From Streptomyces xanthii (GTDB lineage: Bacteria > Actinomycetota > Actinomycetes > Streptomycetales > Streptomycetaceae), in assembly GCF_014621695.1 (NCBI RefSeq), contig NZ_CP061281.1:3038001-3102000 (forward strand): a stretch of DNA of 64,000 nucleotides, written 5' to 3'. Below the pieces are notes generated by a model, which saw nothing but the letters and a program-made list of their open reading frames with translations, was not told where the DNA came from and did no database searches. Both the position numbers and the translations under genes were made by a program. This document shows, piece after piece, positions 9,560 through 18,952 of the stretch. The stretch's first letter is position 1; the number at the start of each line of letters is the position of its first letter.

Positions 9560-10309
9560 ATGCCGGATCGAAGCCTTCGCCTCACGCTGCCCGCCGGCGC
9601 CGTCCTGTCGCGCGAAGGCCGACCCACGGAGAAGGAGCCGGAGGCGCCCGAGTCCTCGGGGTCCGGTTCCGGCGACGACAATCCCTTCGCGCCGCCGCCG
9701 GAGGGCACGCCCGACCGCCCCTGGCAGCCCCGCCGACCGGAGGGCTCCGACGACTCCGAGGGCCAGGCGCCCTGGGGCGGCCAGTGGAGCGACCGCCAGC
9801 CCGGCCGCACCGGCGGCGGCCGCTTCGGCGAGCGTCCCGGCGGAGGCGGCGGCCAGGGCGGCCCCGACGGGCAGGGCCCCGGCCCGGGCGGCGGCATGCG
9901 CTGGGACCCCACGGACCCGGTCCAGCGCCGCGCGCGCTACGCCCTGCTGTCCGGCATGTGGGGCTTCTTCTTCGCCCTGTTCAGCTGGCCCTACGTGGCC
10001 CTGCTGCTCGGCGCGCTCGCCCTGTACTGGGGCATCAGCGCCCTGCGCGGCAAGGGCGGTGCCCCGGACCCGGACGCCCCTAAGCCGGCGCCCGCCGCAC
10101 CGGAGTCCACCCGGCCGCAGACCACGGCGGCCGTGGGAGGCCTGGTGACGGGCGGTCTCGCGCTCGCCCTGGTCGCCGCGATGTTCAGCTTCAAGCTCGT
10201 GTACGCGGACTACTACGAGTGCCGGGCGGACGCCCTGACGAACGCGGCGGAGAAGTCCTGCGAACAGCAGCTCCCGGAGCAGCTCCGCCCTCTCCTGGGC
10301 GTCCGCTGA
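9560..10309 (+). CDS. Membrane protein with long disordered N-terminus
   Basis: 249 aa. Residues 1 to about 120 are rich in Gly/Pro/Glu/Asp/Arg with no predicted fold (for example GGGGGQGGPDG). A helical hairpin pair follows at about 131-160 (YALLSGMWGFFFALFSWPYV...), then a second helix at about 195-217. It ends in a short outer segment with two Cys (YYECRADALTNAAEKSCEQQ). A homologous gene usually sits between purN and the PerM-like gene in Streptomyces. The function is unknown. The true start could be a little downstream. Confidence 0.75.
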   Translation: MPDRSLRLTLPAGAVLSREGRPTEKEPEAPESSGSGSGDDNPFAPPPEGTPDRPWQPRRPEGSDDSEGQAPWGGQWSDRQPGRTGGGRFGERPGGGGGQGGPDGQGPGPGGGMRWDPTDPVQRRARYALLSGMWGFFFALFSWPYVALLLGALALYWGISALRGKGGAPDPDAPKPAPAAPESTRPQTTAAVGGLVTGGLALALVAAMFSFKLVYADYYECRADALTNAAEKSCEQQLPEQLRPLLGVR

Positions 10310-10336
10310 CCCCTCCCGGACAACACGACCACCTTT

Positions 10337-10370
10337 TCAGGGACCGCCCGGAGCATGGGGCGGTCCCTGA
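10337..10370 (+). terminator. Hairpin terminator of the membrane protein gene
   Basis: TCAGGGACCGCCC (10337-10349) pairs perfectly with GGGCGGTCCCTGA (10358-10370), with an 8-nt loop. It starts 27 bp after the stop and is preceded by TTTT. Confidence 0.82.
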
Positions 10371-10396
10371 GTCGTTGCAGGGGGGGCGGACCCGCC

Positions 10397-10719
10397 TTAG
10401 CGGGCTTGCCGGTCCTCGCCCGCCGGCTCCGCGGCTGCGGGCCCGCCCGGCTCCGAGGGGGCGCCGGCCGGGGTGGCCGGGGCCGGGGTCGAGGCGACTC
10501 CCGTGACGCCTGCGCCGGGCAGGCGAGGTCGGGGCGCCGAGGGTCAGGGGCCTGCCCGTTCTCGTTCTCCGGCTCCGCAGCCGCGACCTCGCCGGGCTCC
10601 GATGTGCCGCTGCCCGGGGTGACGGAACAGGCTCGCGGCGGCGCGTGCGCCCGCCTGCGCCGCAGCGCGCGCTCTCCGAATCCATGCGGCCGGGCCGGCG
10701 AGGTGCGGGGCGCCGCGAG
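10397..10719 (-). pseudogene. Duplicated 3' end of the PerM-like gene plus degenerate copies
   Basis: Positions 10400-10482 are nearly identical to 10723-10805, the last 25 or so codons of the PerM-like gene. Read leftward, the copy still encodes [18 protein letters not shown] and a TAA stop at 10397-10399, against [10 protein letters not shown] and TAG in the real gene. A second pair of related segments (10513-10542 and 10690-10718) and a decayed copy near 10558-10620 fill the interval. It looks like tandem duplication of the low-complexity tail followed by decay. The stretch is no longer part of an intact gene. Together with 10310-10396 it forms the 410-bp gap after the 9560 gene. Confidence 0.65.
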
Positions 10720-12360
10720 CTAGCGGGCCTGCTCGTCCTCGCCCGCCGGCTCCGCGGCTGCGGGCCCGCCCGGCTCCGAGGGGGCGTCGGCCGGGGTGGC
10801 CGGGGGCGCGGCAGCGGTCGCGCCTGCATCTGTGGCAGCCGTCGGCTCTGGGGCCGTGGTCGGTTCTGCGGCAGCGGCGGGCTCCGGTCGGTCTGTTCCG
10901 GCCGGGGCCGGCGCGAGCGGGGCTGCCGGGACGGTCGTGCGGGCCGCGTCGAAGAACTCCCGGTCCCCCTGGTCCTGGCCGTGGAAGAAGTCGTAGGGCT
11001 CGAAGCCGGCGGAGGCTTCCTTTGCCGCGCGGGCGGACTCCTTGGCCTCGGCCGCGGCACCGCGGCGGTCCTTCCAGCCCGTGGCCCAGGCCGACAGGCG
11101 CGGGCGGACCGAGGACTCGCGGGCGCGCCACCAGCAGATCCCGAGCGCCACCGGCAGCCCGGGCACCGCGATCCACGCCACCGCCGCCGCCCCGGTCAGC
11201 CAGCCGACGGGGCCGAACGCGGACAGGGCGTGCACGCCGAGCGCCCCGCCCGAGGCCACGGCGAGCCCGGCGAGGGCCGCCCCGCACAGGACCGCCGCCG
11301 TGCCGACCGCGCCCGCGACCCGCCGCAGCGGCCAGTCCTCGTCCGCGCCGCGCACCACGAACCGGGCCACGGTCAGCGCCGCCACCACCGGCACCGCGCC
11401 GACGGCCCAGGTCAGCGGCGTCCCCGTGGCCCGCGACGGCACCGCCTCGAGGAGGGGGAACGCGGGCAGGAGCGGCCCCGCGGCGCCGCCGAGCGGGCCG
11501 ACCTGGTGCTCCGTACCGAGCAGGAAGCCGGGTCCGAGCGCGTAGGCGGCGCCCCAGATCATCGCGTTCGGCAGCAGGGCGAGGCACAGCAGGAGCACGG
11601 CGAAGCGGCCGGACCACGCGGCCGTGAGCTGGAGGAGCGAGTCACGGACCGCTCCCCCGTGCCACACCAGGCCCGCGCCGAGCACCAGCGCTCCCCCGGC
11701 GAGCAGCACCGCGGTTCCGGCGGCCGCCGCCCGCGCCCCGACGGGCAGCACCTCGTGGACGAAGGCGGACGGCAGCCGGTCCACGTGCCGGGCGAGCCGC
11801 GCGGGCAGCGGGCCGCGCGGGCGGCCGTGCGCGGTCCAGACTCCGGCGCCCGCCGCCAGAACGGTGACGGCCACCAGGTGGAACGCGCAGCTCGGCCAGG
11901 AGGGGCGCAGCTCGCCCCCGGAGGCGTAGACCGCGGCGCCGGCGCCGGCCAGCAGATAGCCGAGCGCGACCCCGGCCCAGACCGCGCCGGCCTGCGGCAG
12001 GGGCCGTCCGTCGGTGCCCTCGGCGGCGTCCCGTGCCGCCCGGTGCAGGAGCCACACGGGCAGGGCGAGCAGCAGCAGCGGGCTGAGGCCCATGGGTGCG
12101 GGCACCCCGGACAGCGTGTCCGTGCGGACCAGCTCCGCGCCGTGGGCGAGCAGCCACAGCGCGGCGGCGGTGCGCAGGGCGCCGTCGGGCCCGCTGTCCG
12201 GGTACGGGGAGCTGATCCAGAGCACGGTGACGAGCACCGCGCAGCCGCCGAGCCCGAGCCCGGCCGCGACGACTCCGCCGAACGCCCCGGCGGCGGGCCC
12301 CGGTGATCGTTCCCGCACTCGGGTGAGGAGCAGGGGCAACGAGGTTCCACGGCCGGTCAT
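10720..12360 (-). CDS. Polytopic membrane protein, DUF6350 / PerM-like
   Basis: 546 aa from the ATG at 12360 ([20 protein letters not shown]); a GTG three codons upstream is also possible. About 12 hydrophobic helices occupy residues 25-430. A cytoplasmic tail of about 120 residues starts at [13 protein letters not shown] and ends in Ala/Pro/Glu-rich low complexity. The family (DUF6350) includes mycobacterial PerM, linked to cell division, which is the basis of the name; a direct role here is inference. Its 3' end has been duplicated downstream (see 10397-10719). Divergent from the XRE/sigma-like gene across 122 bp. Confidence 0.8.
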   Translation of the reverse strand: MTGRGTSLPLLLTRVRERSPGPAAGAFGGVVAAGLGLGGCAVLVTVLWISSPYPDSGPDGALRTAAALWLLAHGAELVRTDTLSGVPAPMGLSPLLLLALPVWLLHRAARDAAEGTDGRPLPQAGAVWAGVALGYLLAGAGAAVYASGGELRPSWPSCAFHLVAVTVLAAGAGVWTAHGRPRGPLPARLARHVDRLPSAFVHEVLPVGARAAAAGTAVLLAGGALVLGAGLVWHGGAVRDSLLQLTAAWSGRFAVLLLCLALLPNAMIWGAAYALGPGFLLGTEHQVGPLGGAAGPLLPAFPLLEAVPSRATGTPLTWAVGAVPVVAALTVARFVVRGADEDWPLRRVAGAVGTAAVLCGAALAGLAVASGGALGVHALSAFGPVGWLTGAAAVAWIAVPGLPVALGICWWRARESSVRPRLSAWATGWKDRRGAAAEAKESARAAKEASAGFEPYDFFHGQDQGDREFFDAARTTVPAAPLAPAPAGTDRPEPAAAAEPTTAPEPTAATDAGATAAAPPATPADAPSEPGGPAAAEPAGEDEQAR

Positions 12361-12482
12361 CTGGGTCACCGGGCCATGCTCCCAACGACACGCGCTTTCA
12401 CGGCGTAACAGGCGAAGTACGGATGTGTCGCTCAAGATACGTTTATGTACTTTTTCCCGCGAAAGGGTGTGTGGAGTTCACC

Positions 12483-13721
12483 ATGACGCAGGGCGCTGCC
12501 ACCCCACTCCCGACACCGAAGGAGCGCCGCAGGCTCCGCGAGTCGCGGTCGCTGACCCAGGCTCAGGTCGCCACGAAGGTCGGCGTGACACGTGAGACGG
12601 TCCGCTCCTGGGAGTCGGGCCGCACCACCCCGCGCGGCCGGAAGGCGGAGGCGTACGCACGCCTCCTCTCCCAACTCGCCGAACCCGCCGAACCCGCCGA
12701 AGCGGCCGAACTCGCTGAATCCACCGCCCCGGTCGAGCCCTCCGGCCCCGCCGGGGCCACCGGACCCGCCGAGCCCGCCGAGACGTCCGAGCCCGCCGAG
12801 CCCGAACTCGTGGGCGCCGGCGCCCCGGCGCGCACCCCCGCGCGCAAGAACCGCCGGGCTCCCTCCCCCGCCCGCCCGGCCCGCCGCAGGACCCCGCGGC
12901 GCGAGCCCGCGCCGTCCGAACGCCCCGGCACCCCGCCCGAGGCCTTCGACGCCCTGTACGCCCACTGCGCGCCGTATCTCGTGCGCCAGACCTACCTCCT
13001 GACGGGCCGTCGCGCGCTGGCCCGCGAGTCCGTGGAGCGTGCGTTCCAGCTGGCCTGGGAGCGCTGGCCCGAGGTGGCCGTCGACCCGGACCCGGCGGGC
13101 TGGGTGCGGGCCGCGGCGTACGAGTACGCGATGTCGCCCTGGCACCGGCTGCGCCGCGCCCACCGCGTCCCGGAGGCGCCGCCGGCCGACCCGGAGGACC
13201 GCAAGCTGCTGGACGCGCTGCTCAGCCTGCCCCCCGCGTACCGGCGCACGCTGCTGCTCTACGACGGCGTCGGCCTGAACCTGCCGGAGACCGCGGCCGA
13301 GACGGAGGCCAGCACCCCGGCCGCCGCCAACCGGGTGCTGCACGCCCGCGAAGCCGTCGCCGAGCAGCTGCCCGGCCTCGCCGTGCCCGAGCAGCTGCAC
13401 CAGCGGCTGACCGAGCTGGCGGGCTCGGAGAAGCTGGACGCGCCCCGGTCGACGACGGTGCGCAGCGGCGGCGAGAAGCGCACCCGATTCTGGACCCGGG
13501 CCGCGATCGCCGTGACGGTGCTGATCGTCGGCGCGACGGCGCTCACCGTGCGGGTGGCGCCGACGAAGTACGAGCCGGTGCCCGCGCCGGGCGCCCCCAT
13601 CAGCGGCGTACCGCCCCTGACCGGGCCGCAGCACATGACGGAGCACGACCGGAAGCTGCGGCAGCGGCTCCGGGCCGAGCTGAGCGGCGGCCCGCAGCGC
13701 CTGGCGCCCGTCGCGGAGTGA
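12483..13721 (+). CDS. XRE / sigma-factor-like / transmembrane fusion protein
   Basis: 412 aa from the ATG at 12483. The XRE helix-turn-helix at about 13-65 (LRESRSLTQAQVATKVGVTR, then VRSWESGR) is followed by an Ala/Glu/Pro-rich linker built from AEPAEP-like repeats (about 66-155). A region-2-like segment follows (about 158-230: YAHCAPYLVRQTYLLTGRR, then FQLAWERWPEV), then a region-4-like segment (about 238-300: LLSLPPAYRRTLLLYDGVGL). A membrane helix at about 338-360 leads to a short outer tail. The frame is open upstream to 12423 without a better start. It may be an anchored regulator that sequesters or mimics a sigma factor. The parts are recognisable; the role is not. Confidence 0.75.
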   Translation: MTQGAATPLPTPKERRRLRESRSLTQAQVATKVGVTRETVRSWESGRTTPRGRKAEAYARLLSQLAEPAEPAEAAELAESTAPVEPSGPAGATGPAEPAETSEPAEPELVGAGAPARTPARKNRRAPSPARPARRRTPRREPAPSERPGTPPEAFDALYAHCAPYLVRQTYLLTGRRALARESVERAFQLAWERWPEVAVDPDPAGWVRAAAYEYAMSPWHRLRRAHRVPEAPPADPEDRKLLDALLSLPPAYRRTLLLYDGVGLNLPETAAETEASTPAAANRVLHAREAVAEQLPGLAVPEQLHQRLTELAGSEKLDAPRSTTVRSGGEKRTRFWTRAAIAVTVLIVGATALTVRVAPTKYEPVPAPGAPISGVPPLTGPQHMTEHDRKLRQRLRAELSGGPQRLAPVAE

Positions 13722-13723
13722 GA

Positions 13724-13770
13724 CGACAGCGGGCCCGCACCGGAGAGCATCCGGTGCGGGCCCGCTGTCG
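13724..13770. terminator. Bidirectional hairpin terminator
   Basis: A perfect 20-bp stem (13724-13743 with 13751-13770) and a 7-nt loop lie between the stop of the rightward XRE/sigma-like gene (2 bp away) and the stop of the leftward sucD (18 bp away). It serves both. Confidence 0.92.
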
Positions 13771-13788
13771 TACGCGGCCTGAGGCGAA

Positions 13789-14670
13789 CTACGAAAGCAG
13801 CTCGCGCGCCAGCTTGGCGGTCTCGGTCGGCGTCTTGCCGACCTTGACGCCCGCGGCCTCCAGGGCCTCCTTCTTGGCCTGTGCGGTGCCGGAGGAACCG
13901 GAGACGATGGCGCCGGCGTGGCCCATGGTCTTGCCCTCGGGGGCGGTGAAGCCCGCGACGTAGCCGACGACCGGCTTGGTGACGTGCTTGGCGATGTAGT
14001 CCGCCGCACGCTCCTCGGCGTCGCCGCCGATCTCGCCGATCATGACGATCAGGTCGGTGTCGGGGTCGGCCTCGAACGCCTCGAGGGCGTCGATGTGCGT
14101 CGTGCCGATGACCGGGTCGCCACCGATGCCGACGGCCGACGAGAAGCCGATGTCACGGAGCTCGTACATCATCTGGTACGTCAGCGTGCCGGACTTCGAG
14201 ACCAGGCCGATGCGGCCCGGCTTCGTGATGTCGCCCGGGATGATGCCGGCGTTCGACTGGCCCGGGGTGATGAGACCGGGGCAGTTCGGGCCGATGATGC
14301 GGGTCTTGCCACCCTTCGACTTCGCGTACGCGTAGAACGCGGCGGAGTCGTGGACGGCGATGCCCTCGGTGATGACGACGGCGAGGGGGATCTCGGCGTC
14401 GATGGCCTCGACGACCGCGGCCTTGGAGAAGGCCGGCGGGACGAAGAGCACGGACACGTTGGCGCCCGTCTTCTCGATCGCCTCGGCGACGGTGCCGAAG
14501 ACCGGGACCTCGGTGCCGTCGAAGTCGACGGAGGTGCCGGCCTTGCGCGGGTTCACACCGCCGACGATGTTCGTGCCGTCACCCAGCATGAGCTTGGTGT
14601 GCTTCATGCCCGTGGCACCGGTCATGCCCTGGACGATGACCTTGCTGTCCTTGTTGAGGAAGATAGCCAT
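13789..14670 (-). CDS. sucD: Succinyl-CoA synthetase (succinate-CoA ligase) alpha subunit
   Basis: 293 aa. With SucC it converts succinyl-CoA to succinate plus a nucleoside triphosphate in the TCA cycle. It begins [20 protein letters not shown] with the CoA-binding Rossmann turn [27 protein letters not shown] is the phosphate-handling segment. The phospho-accepting His lies in [15 protein letters not shown]. Length matches bacterial SucD. It follows sucC by 21 bp and shares the terminator at 13724-13770. Confidence 0.98.
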   Translation of the reverse strand: MAIFLNKDSKVIVQGMTGATGMKHTKLMLGDGTNIVGGVNPRKAGTSVDFDGTEVPVFGTVAEAIEKTGANVSVLFVPPAFSKAAVVEAIDAEIPLAVVITEGIAVHDSAAFYAYAKSKGGKTRIIGPNCPGLITPGQSNAGIIPGDITKPGRIGLVSKSGTLTYQMMYELRDIGFSSAVGIGGDPVIGTTHIDALEAFEADPDTDLIVMIGEIGGDAEERAADYIAKHVTKPVVGYVAGFTAPEGKTMGHAGAIVSGSSGTAQAKKEALEAAGVKVGKTPTETAKLARELLS

Positions 14671-14691
14671 GGCTGTTCTGTCCCTCGTCCC

Positions 14692-15870
14692 TTACTTCGC
14701 GGCCGCGAGCTCGGCGGCCTTGTCGGCCGCGCCGTCCATGGTGTCCACGCGCTGCACGAGCGGGTGGTTGGCGTCGGAGAGGATCTTGCGACCCAGCTCG
14801 GCGTTGTTGCCGTCGAGGCGGACGACGAGGGGCTTCTCGACCTTCTCGCCCTTCTCCTCGAGGAGCGCGAGCGCCTGGACGATGCCGTTGGCGACCTCGT
14901 CGCAGGCGGTGATGCCACCGAAGACGTTGACGAACACGGACTTGACGTCCGGGTCGCCGAGGATGATCTCCAGGCCGTTCGCCATGACGGCGGCGGAGGC
15001 GCCACCGCCGATGTCGAGGAAGTTGGCCGGCTTCACGCCGCCGTGGTTCTCACCGGCGTACGCGACGACGTCCAGCGTCGACATGACCAGACCGGCACCG
15101 TTACCGATGATGCCGACCTCGCCGTCGAGCTTGACGTAGTTGAGGCCCTTCTCCTTGGCAGCGGCCTCGAGCGGGTTGGCCGCGGCCTTGTCCTGCAGGG
15201 CCTCGTGGTCGGGGTGCCGGAAGTCGGCGTTGTCGTCCAGCGACACCTTGCCGTCGAGGGCGATGACCTTGCCGGAGGCGACCTTCGCCAGCGGGTTGAC
15301 CTCGACCAGGAGGGCGTCCTCCTCGACGAAGGTCTTCCACAGGGTCTGGAGGATCTCCGCGACCTGGTCCGCGACCTCGGCCGGGAACTTCGCGTCCGTG
15401 ACGATCTTGCGGGCGACCTCGGGGGTCACACCCTCGTTGGCGTCGATCGGCGTCTTGGCGACGGCCTCCGGACGGGTGGCCGCCACCTCCTCGATCTCCA
15501 TGCCGCCCTCGACGGAGGCGATGGAGAGGAAGGTGCGGTTGGTGCGGTCCAGGAGGAAGGAGACGTAGTACTCCTCCACGATCTCCGGGGCCGTCTCGGC
15601 GATCATCACCTTGTGGACCGTGTGGCCCTTGATGTCCATCCCGAGAATGTTGGTGGCGTGCTGCACGGCCTCGTCGGTGGAGGCGGCCAGCTTCACGCCG
15701 CCGGCCTTGCCGCGGCCGCCGACCTTCACCTGCGCCTTGACGACCGACTTGCCGCCCAGCTTCTCGGTGGCCTCGCGCGCCGCCTCAGGCGTGTCGATGA
15801 CTTCACCGGCCAGCACCGGTACACCGTGCTTGGCGAAGAGGTCCCTCGCCTGGTACTCGAACAGGTCCAC
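14692..15870 (-). CDS. sucC: Succinyl-CoA synthetase (ADP-forming) beta subunit
   Basis: 392 aa from the ATG at 15870 ([19 protein letters not shown]). An ATP-grasp domain at about 1-235 contains [18 protein letters not shown] and LVEVNPLA. The CoA-ligase domain shows [28 protein letters not shown] and [15 protein letters not shown]. It forms the alpha2-beta2 or alpha-beta enzyme with SucD, encoded 21 bp downstream. The promoter region is 15871 to about 16060. Confidence 0.98.
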   Translation of the reverse strand: MDLFEYQARDLFAKHGVPVLAGEVIDTPEAAREATEKLGGKSVVKAQVKVGGRGKAGGVKLAASTDEAVQHATNILGMDIKGHTVHKVMIAETAPEIVEEYYVSFLLDRTNRTFLSIASVEGGMEIEEVAATRPEAVAKTPIDANEGVTPEVARKIVTDAKFPAEVADQVAEILQTLWKTFVEEDALLVEVNPLAKVASGKVIALDGKVSLDDNADFRHPDHEALQDKAAANPLEAAAKEKGLNYVKLDGEVGIIGNGAGLVMSTLDVVAYAGENHGGVKPANFLDIGGGASAAVMANGLEIILGDPDVKSVFVNVFGGITACDEVANGIVQALALLEEKGEKVEKPLVVRLDGNNAELGRKILSDANHPLVQRVDTMDGAADKAAELAAAK

Positions 15871-16323
15871 GCGCGTCCGTCCCTATCAGTGATCTCGCGG
15901 TTCGTTATCTGCGTGGGCGTGCCGCGAAGGGCAACGTGACTCCGCTGTCACAAGGGAGGCGTACGAGGCGTACACAGTGGCCGGGTACGCGGCATGTCCG
16001 TCTCGCAGGTTATCGCCGCTGCGCGATGCCTTCTAATTCGCAGATCACACCTGAGCGGTGATACCGGTCACAGAGCGTCCTGTTTGCGGCACTGATCAGT
16101 ACTTGTTTCCGGGCTTCGGGGGCGGTATACGGCCTCACCGTGCTGGGGTGCGCACGGTGAGGCCATCCGAGGGGCCCCGCTGTTCAGGGGCCCGGCCGGG
16201 GCGGTCCCGTCCCCGACGGGGACCGCCCGGACCGGCCGCCGGGTGTCCCCCGCCCGTCCGATGGTTTTCGGCCGTACGGGGGTCGGCGGCATCGGTCTGT
16301 GGACGCCGGGATCCGCTACGGGA
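15871..16323. other. Intergenic region upstream of sucC
   Basis: 453 bp. The part next to sucC should hold its promoter; a GTGAC-N6-GTCAC inverted repeat at 15936-15951 may be an operator but matches no site I can name. Two GC hairpins lie on the side of the upstream secreted-protein gene: 16131-16164 (perfect) and 16199-16228 (one bulge). No gene is evident. Confidence 0.6.
16131..16164 (-). terminator. Hairpin between the repeat-protein gene and sucC
   Basis: A perfect 12-bp stem (GGCCTCACCGTG at 16131-16142 with CACGGTGAGGCC at 16153-16164) and a 10-nt loop. With the second hairpin at 16199-16228 it probably separates the leftward secreted-protein gene from the sucCD promoter. Confidence 0.7.
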
Positions 16324-17565
16324 TCAGACGCCGGTGCCGTACTGCAGGTAGCTTGGGGCGACCGAGCCGGCCAGGCCCTGCACACCGGTGACGGCGTTGC
16401 CCGCGAGCGGGTCGGCGTCCGCGACGACGGTGCCGGTCAGGTCCTGGGCGAACGGGCCGACCTGGCCGGTGACGCCGGTGACCAGCGGGTCGACGTGCTC
16501 GCCGACCACGTTCTGGACGAACGGCGCGACGTTGTCGCCGACCACGGCGCCCGCGAACGGGGCGACGTCGCCGGTCACGCCCTGGGTCAGACCGTGGGCG
16601 CTGCTGCCGACGCCGTACACGACCGGGCTGACCTGGTCGACGACCGTCTGGACGAGCGGCTGCACGGCGCCGACGACGCCCGTGGCGAACGGCGCCACGT
16701 CGTCGGCGACCAGACCCTGCGCGAACGGGCCGACCTCGCCGACGACACCGGTCGCCAGCGGGTGGACCTGGCCGGTGACACCGGTGGCGAACGGCGCGAC
16801 GTCGTCGGCGACGACCGTGCCGACGAACGGCGTGACGTCGCCGGTGACGCCGTCCGCGAGGACGGTCACGTCGCCGACCGCCTGGCCGGCGACGGGCAGC
16901 ACGCCGTGGACGGCGGTCGCGGCGACGGGCGGCAGCACGGCGCCGGTCGCGTCGCCGGTCACCTCGCCGACCGTCTGCCCGACGACGGGCAGCACGCTGT
17001 CGACGGCGTGCCCGGCGACGGGCGGCAGCGCGGCGGCGGCCGTCTCGTCGACGATCGGGCCCGCGGCCTGCTGCGCGGAGGCGGCCGTCGTGGTGATGGT
17101 GCCGGGGGCCTGGGCGATCCGGGCGTGGAGCTGCTGCTGGAGCTCGGGGGCGAAGTCGGACAGCGGGCCGAAGAGGTAGTCGACCTCGGCCTGCTTCGCC
17201 TGCTCGGCGACCTGCGCGACGTGGTCGCCGTGCCCGCGAAGGGCCGGGGCGGCCTGCGGCGCCTCGGCCTTGTCGGCGAGCTTCTTCACGGTGTGCTGCG
17301 TTCCGGCGACGGCGTCACCGGCCTGGTCGCCCGCGGAGACGTCCGGGACGGACAGCTCGGGGGCGGAGACGTCGGGGGCCGAGACGTCCGGGGTGGTGGT
17401 GTCGGGCACCGCGAGGCCGGTGTCCGAGAGGTCGGGCACCGAGAGGTCGGGGACCGACAGGGAGTGGGCGGGCAGCTCGTCGGCGCTGGCGACGGCCGAG
17501 CCGAGGGCCCAGGCACCCGAGACGCCGGCGGCTATGACGATCGAGCGGCGGAGGTTCTTGTTCAT
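16324..17565 (-). CDS. Secreted protein with about 11-residue hydrophobic repeats
   Basis: 413 aa from the ATG at 17565. A signal peptide (MNKNLRRSIVIAAGVSGAWA, then SAVASA-DE) is followed by a run of VPDLS/APDVS pentapeptides (about 35-75) and a short helical region (KLADKAEAPQ... to QQLHARI). About 230 residues then consist of tandem units of about 10-13 residues with the pattern V-x-G-x-V-x-P-F/L-A-x-G, for example VADDVAPFATG, VTGQVHPLATG and VVGEVGPFAQG. There is no sorting signal and no catalytic motif. I do not recognise a characterised family; similar proteins are common in Streptomyces. Its neighbour at 17688 is also secreted and has a similar x-P-V periodicity. A structural or surface-coat role is only a guess. 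Confidence 0.72.
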   Translation of the reverse strand: MNKNLRRSIVIAAGVSGAWALGSAVASADELPAHSLSVPDLSVPDLSDTGLAVPDTTTPDVSAPDVSAPELSVPDVSAGDQAGDAVAGTQHTVKKLADKAEAPQAAPALRGHGDHVAQVAEQAKQAEVDYLFGPLSDFAPELQQQLHARIAQAPGTITTTAASAQQAAGPIVDETAAAALPPVAGHAVDSVLPVVGQTVGEVTGDATGAVLPPVAATAVHGVLPVAGQAVGDVTVLADGVTGDVTPFVGTVVADDVAPFATGVTGQVHPLATGVVGEVGPFAQGLVADDVAPFATGVVGAVQPLVQTVVDQVSPVVYGVGSSAHGLTQGVTGDVAPFAGAVVGDNVAPFVQNVVGEHVDPLVTGVTGQVGPFAQDLTGTVVADADPLAGNAVTGVQGLAGSVAPSYLQYGTGV

Positions 17566-17687
17566 GGCGTACGTGCTTCCTTCACATTCCGGCTGGGGTC
17601 CGGCGGGCCGGGTGCTCCGGCCCCCGGATACGGGGCAGACCTGTTCCGCCCCCGCGCGACAGGTCACGAGCGGGGAAACGGGCTGCC

Positions 17688-18848
17688 CTAGCCGGGGAAT
17701 GCGGGGATGTCCTGGTGCCGGTCGATGACGGCCGGGCCGGACCCGGGCGCGACGACGCGGGCCGGGAGGACGACGGGGAGACGGTCGCCGAACGCCGCCG
17801 CGTGGAGGTCGCCGTGCCGCGGCGAGCCCCCGTCCCCCGCGACCGCGCCGGCCGAGGGGGCACCGTCGGGGCGCGCCGGGGTGCCGGGGCCCGCGGGCCG
17901 GGCGGCCTCCGGGACGGCGCCGGCCGCGGCGTGGGCGCCTTGGCCGTAGGCGGCGCCGAACGCCGCCGTCGTGGAGCACGCCGCCGGCGCGGCCGACGGG
18001 GTGCGGTGCGGGCGGTCGCCGGACCGGTCCGCGTGCGGGGGCATGCCCGCGTCGGGTGCCGGCGCGGTGCCGGGCTGCGCCGGTACGGGCGCCCCGGGGA
18101 GGTTCTGTCCGGGCAGTGCGGGCAGCCCGGACAGTCCCGGCCAGCCCGAGGCCCCGGAGGCCAGCGCCCCGGGGGCCGCGGCAAGGCCTTCGACGACCTC
18201 TTCGCCCAGCTCCCGGACCGGCCCCGCGACATCGCGCACGACACCGAGCAGGGGCTCGGTCACGGTGGCCCGCACGGGGGCCGCGGCGCCCTGGACGAGC
18301 GTGGCGGCGGGTGCGAGACCGGCGTCCCGCGCGGCACCGCCGGCGGCGTCCCGGAGCTCGGGCCCGAGGACCTCGGTCCGGACGGGACCGGCGACCCGGT
18401 GCTCCACCGGCGCGGCGGCGCGGTCGAGCGCGGGCTCGACGACCCGGTCGTTCGCCGGGGCGGTGCCCCGGTCACGGACGGGCTCCACGAGCGCCTCGCG
18501 GACCGGCTCGGCGGCCTGCTCCCGCACGGGCCCGGAGGCCCGCTCGAGTGCCGGCCCGGTGAGCTCCTCGCCGACCGGCCGCGTACCCCGCTCCCGTACG
18601 GGCTCCACGGCCCGCTCGGAAACGGTGGACGGGCCGGACGCGCCGGATCCCTCGTGAACGGGCTGGGTGACGGGCTCTGCAACCGTGGAGCGCAGGGCGT
18701 CGGCGGCGTCTGACGCCTCGTCCGCGTGAGCCCGGCCGCCACACAGGATGCCGAGGGCGACCAAACCGATGACGAGCAGCGCCAGTTGCAGCGCACGCCG
18801 GCCGGCCACCGCACGCGGAGCGCGCACGGCGGGGGCGGAAACGGTCAT
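17688..18848 (-). CDS. Secreted repeat-rich protein (paired with the 16324 gene)
   Basis: 386 aa from the ATG at 18848; a GTG four codons upstream is also possible. The signal segment is RALQLALLVIGLVALGILCG, cleaved near RAHADEA. Residues about 50-220 repeat a charged x-P-V/A motif every 8-12 residues (EPVRERGTRPVGEEL, GPVREQAAEPVREALVEP). The rest is Pro/Gly/Ala-rich and ends in LPARVVAPGSGPAVID. No known domain. It lies 122 bp upstream of the other repeat protein on the same strand and could be co-transcribed. Confidence 0.65.
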   Translation of the reverse strand: MTVSAPAVRAPRAVAGRRALQLALLVIGLVALGILCGGRAHADEASDAADALRSTVAEPVTQPVHEGSGASGPSTVSERAVEPVRERGTRPVGEELTGPALERASGPVREQAAEPVREALVEPVRDRGTAPANDRVVEPALDRAAAPVEHRVAGPVRTEVLGPELRDAAGGAARDAGLAPAATLVQGAAAPVRATVTEPLLGVVRDVAGPVRELGEEVVEGLAAAPGALASGASGWPGLSGLPALPGQNLPGAPVPAQPGTAPAPDAGMPPHADRSGDRPHRTPSAAPAACSTTAAFGAAYGQGAHAAAGAVPEAARPAGPGTPARPDGAPSAGAVAGDGGSPRHGDLHAAAFGDRLPVVLPARVVAPGSGPAVIDRHQDIPAFPG

Positions 18849-18952
18849 CGGGGAAGTCACGGTGAGCCGATCCTCGCACGGCACGAGGGCGCCCGCGCAA
18901 GCCCCGCGTTACCGATGGGTAGGCATATCCGCTTCGCCGTGGCTCCGCCGGT

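Noticed and set aside
15936..15951. GTGAC-N6-GTCAC as a Crp site before sucC
   Set aside because: The spacing between GTGA and TCAC is 8, not the 6 of Crp-type sites; kept only as an unnamed inverted repeat.
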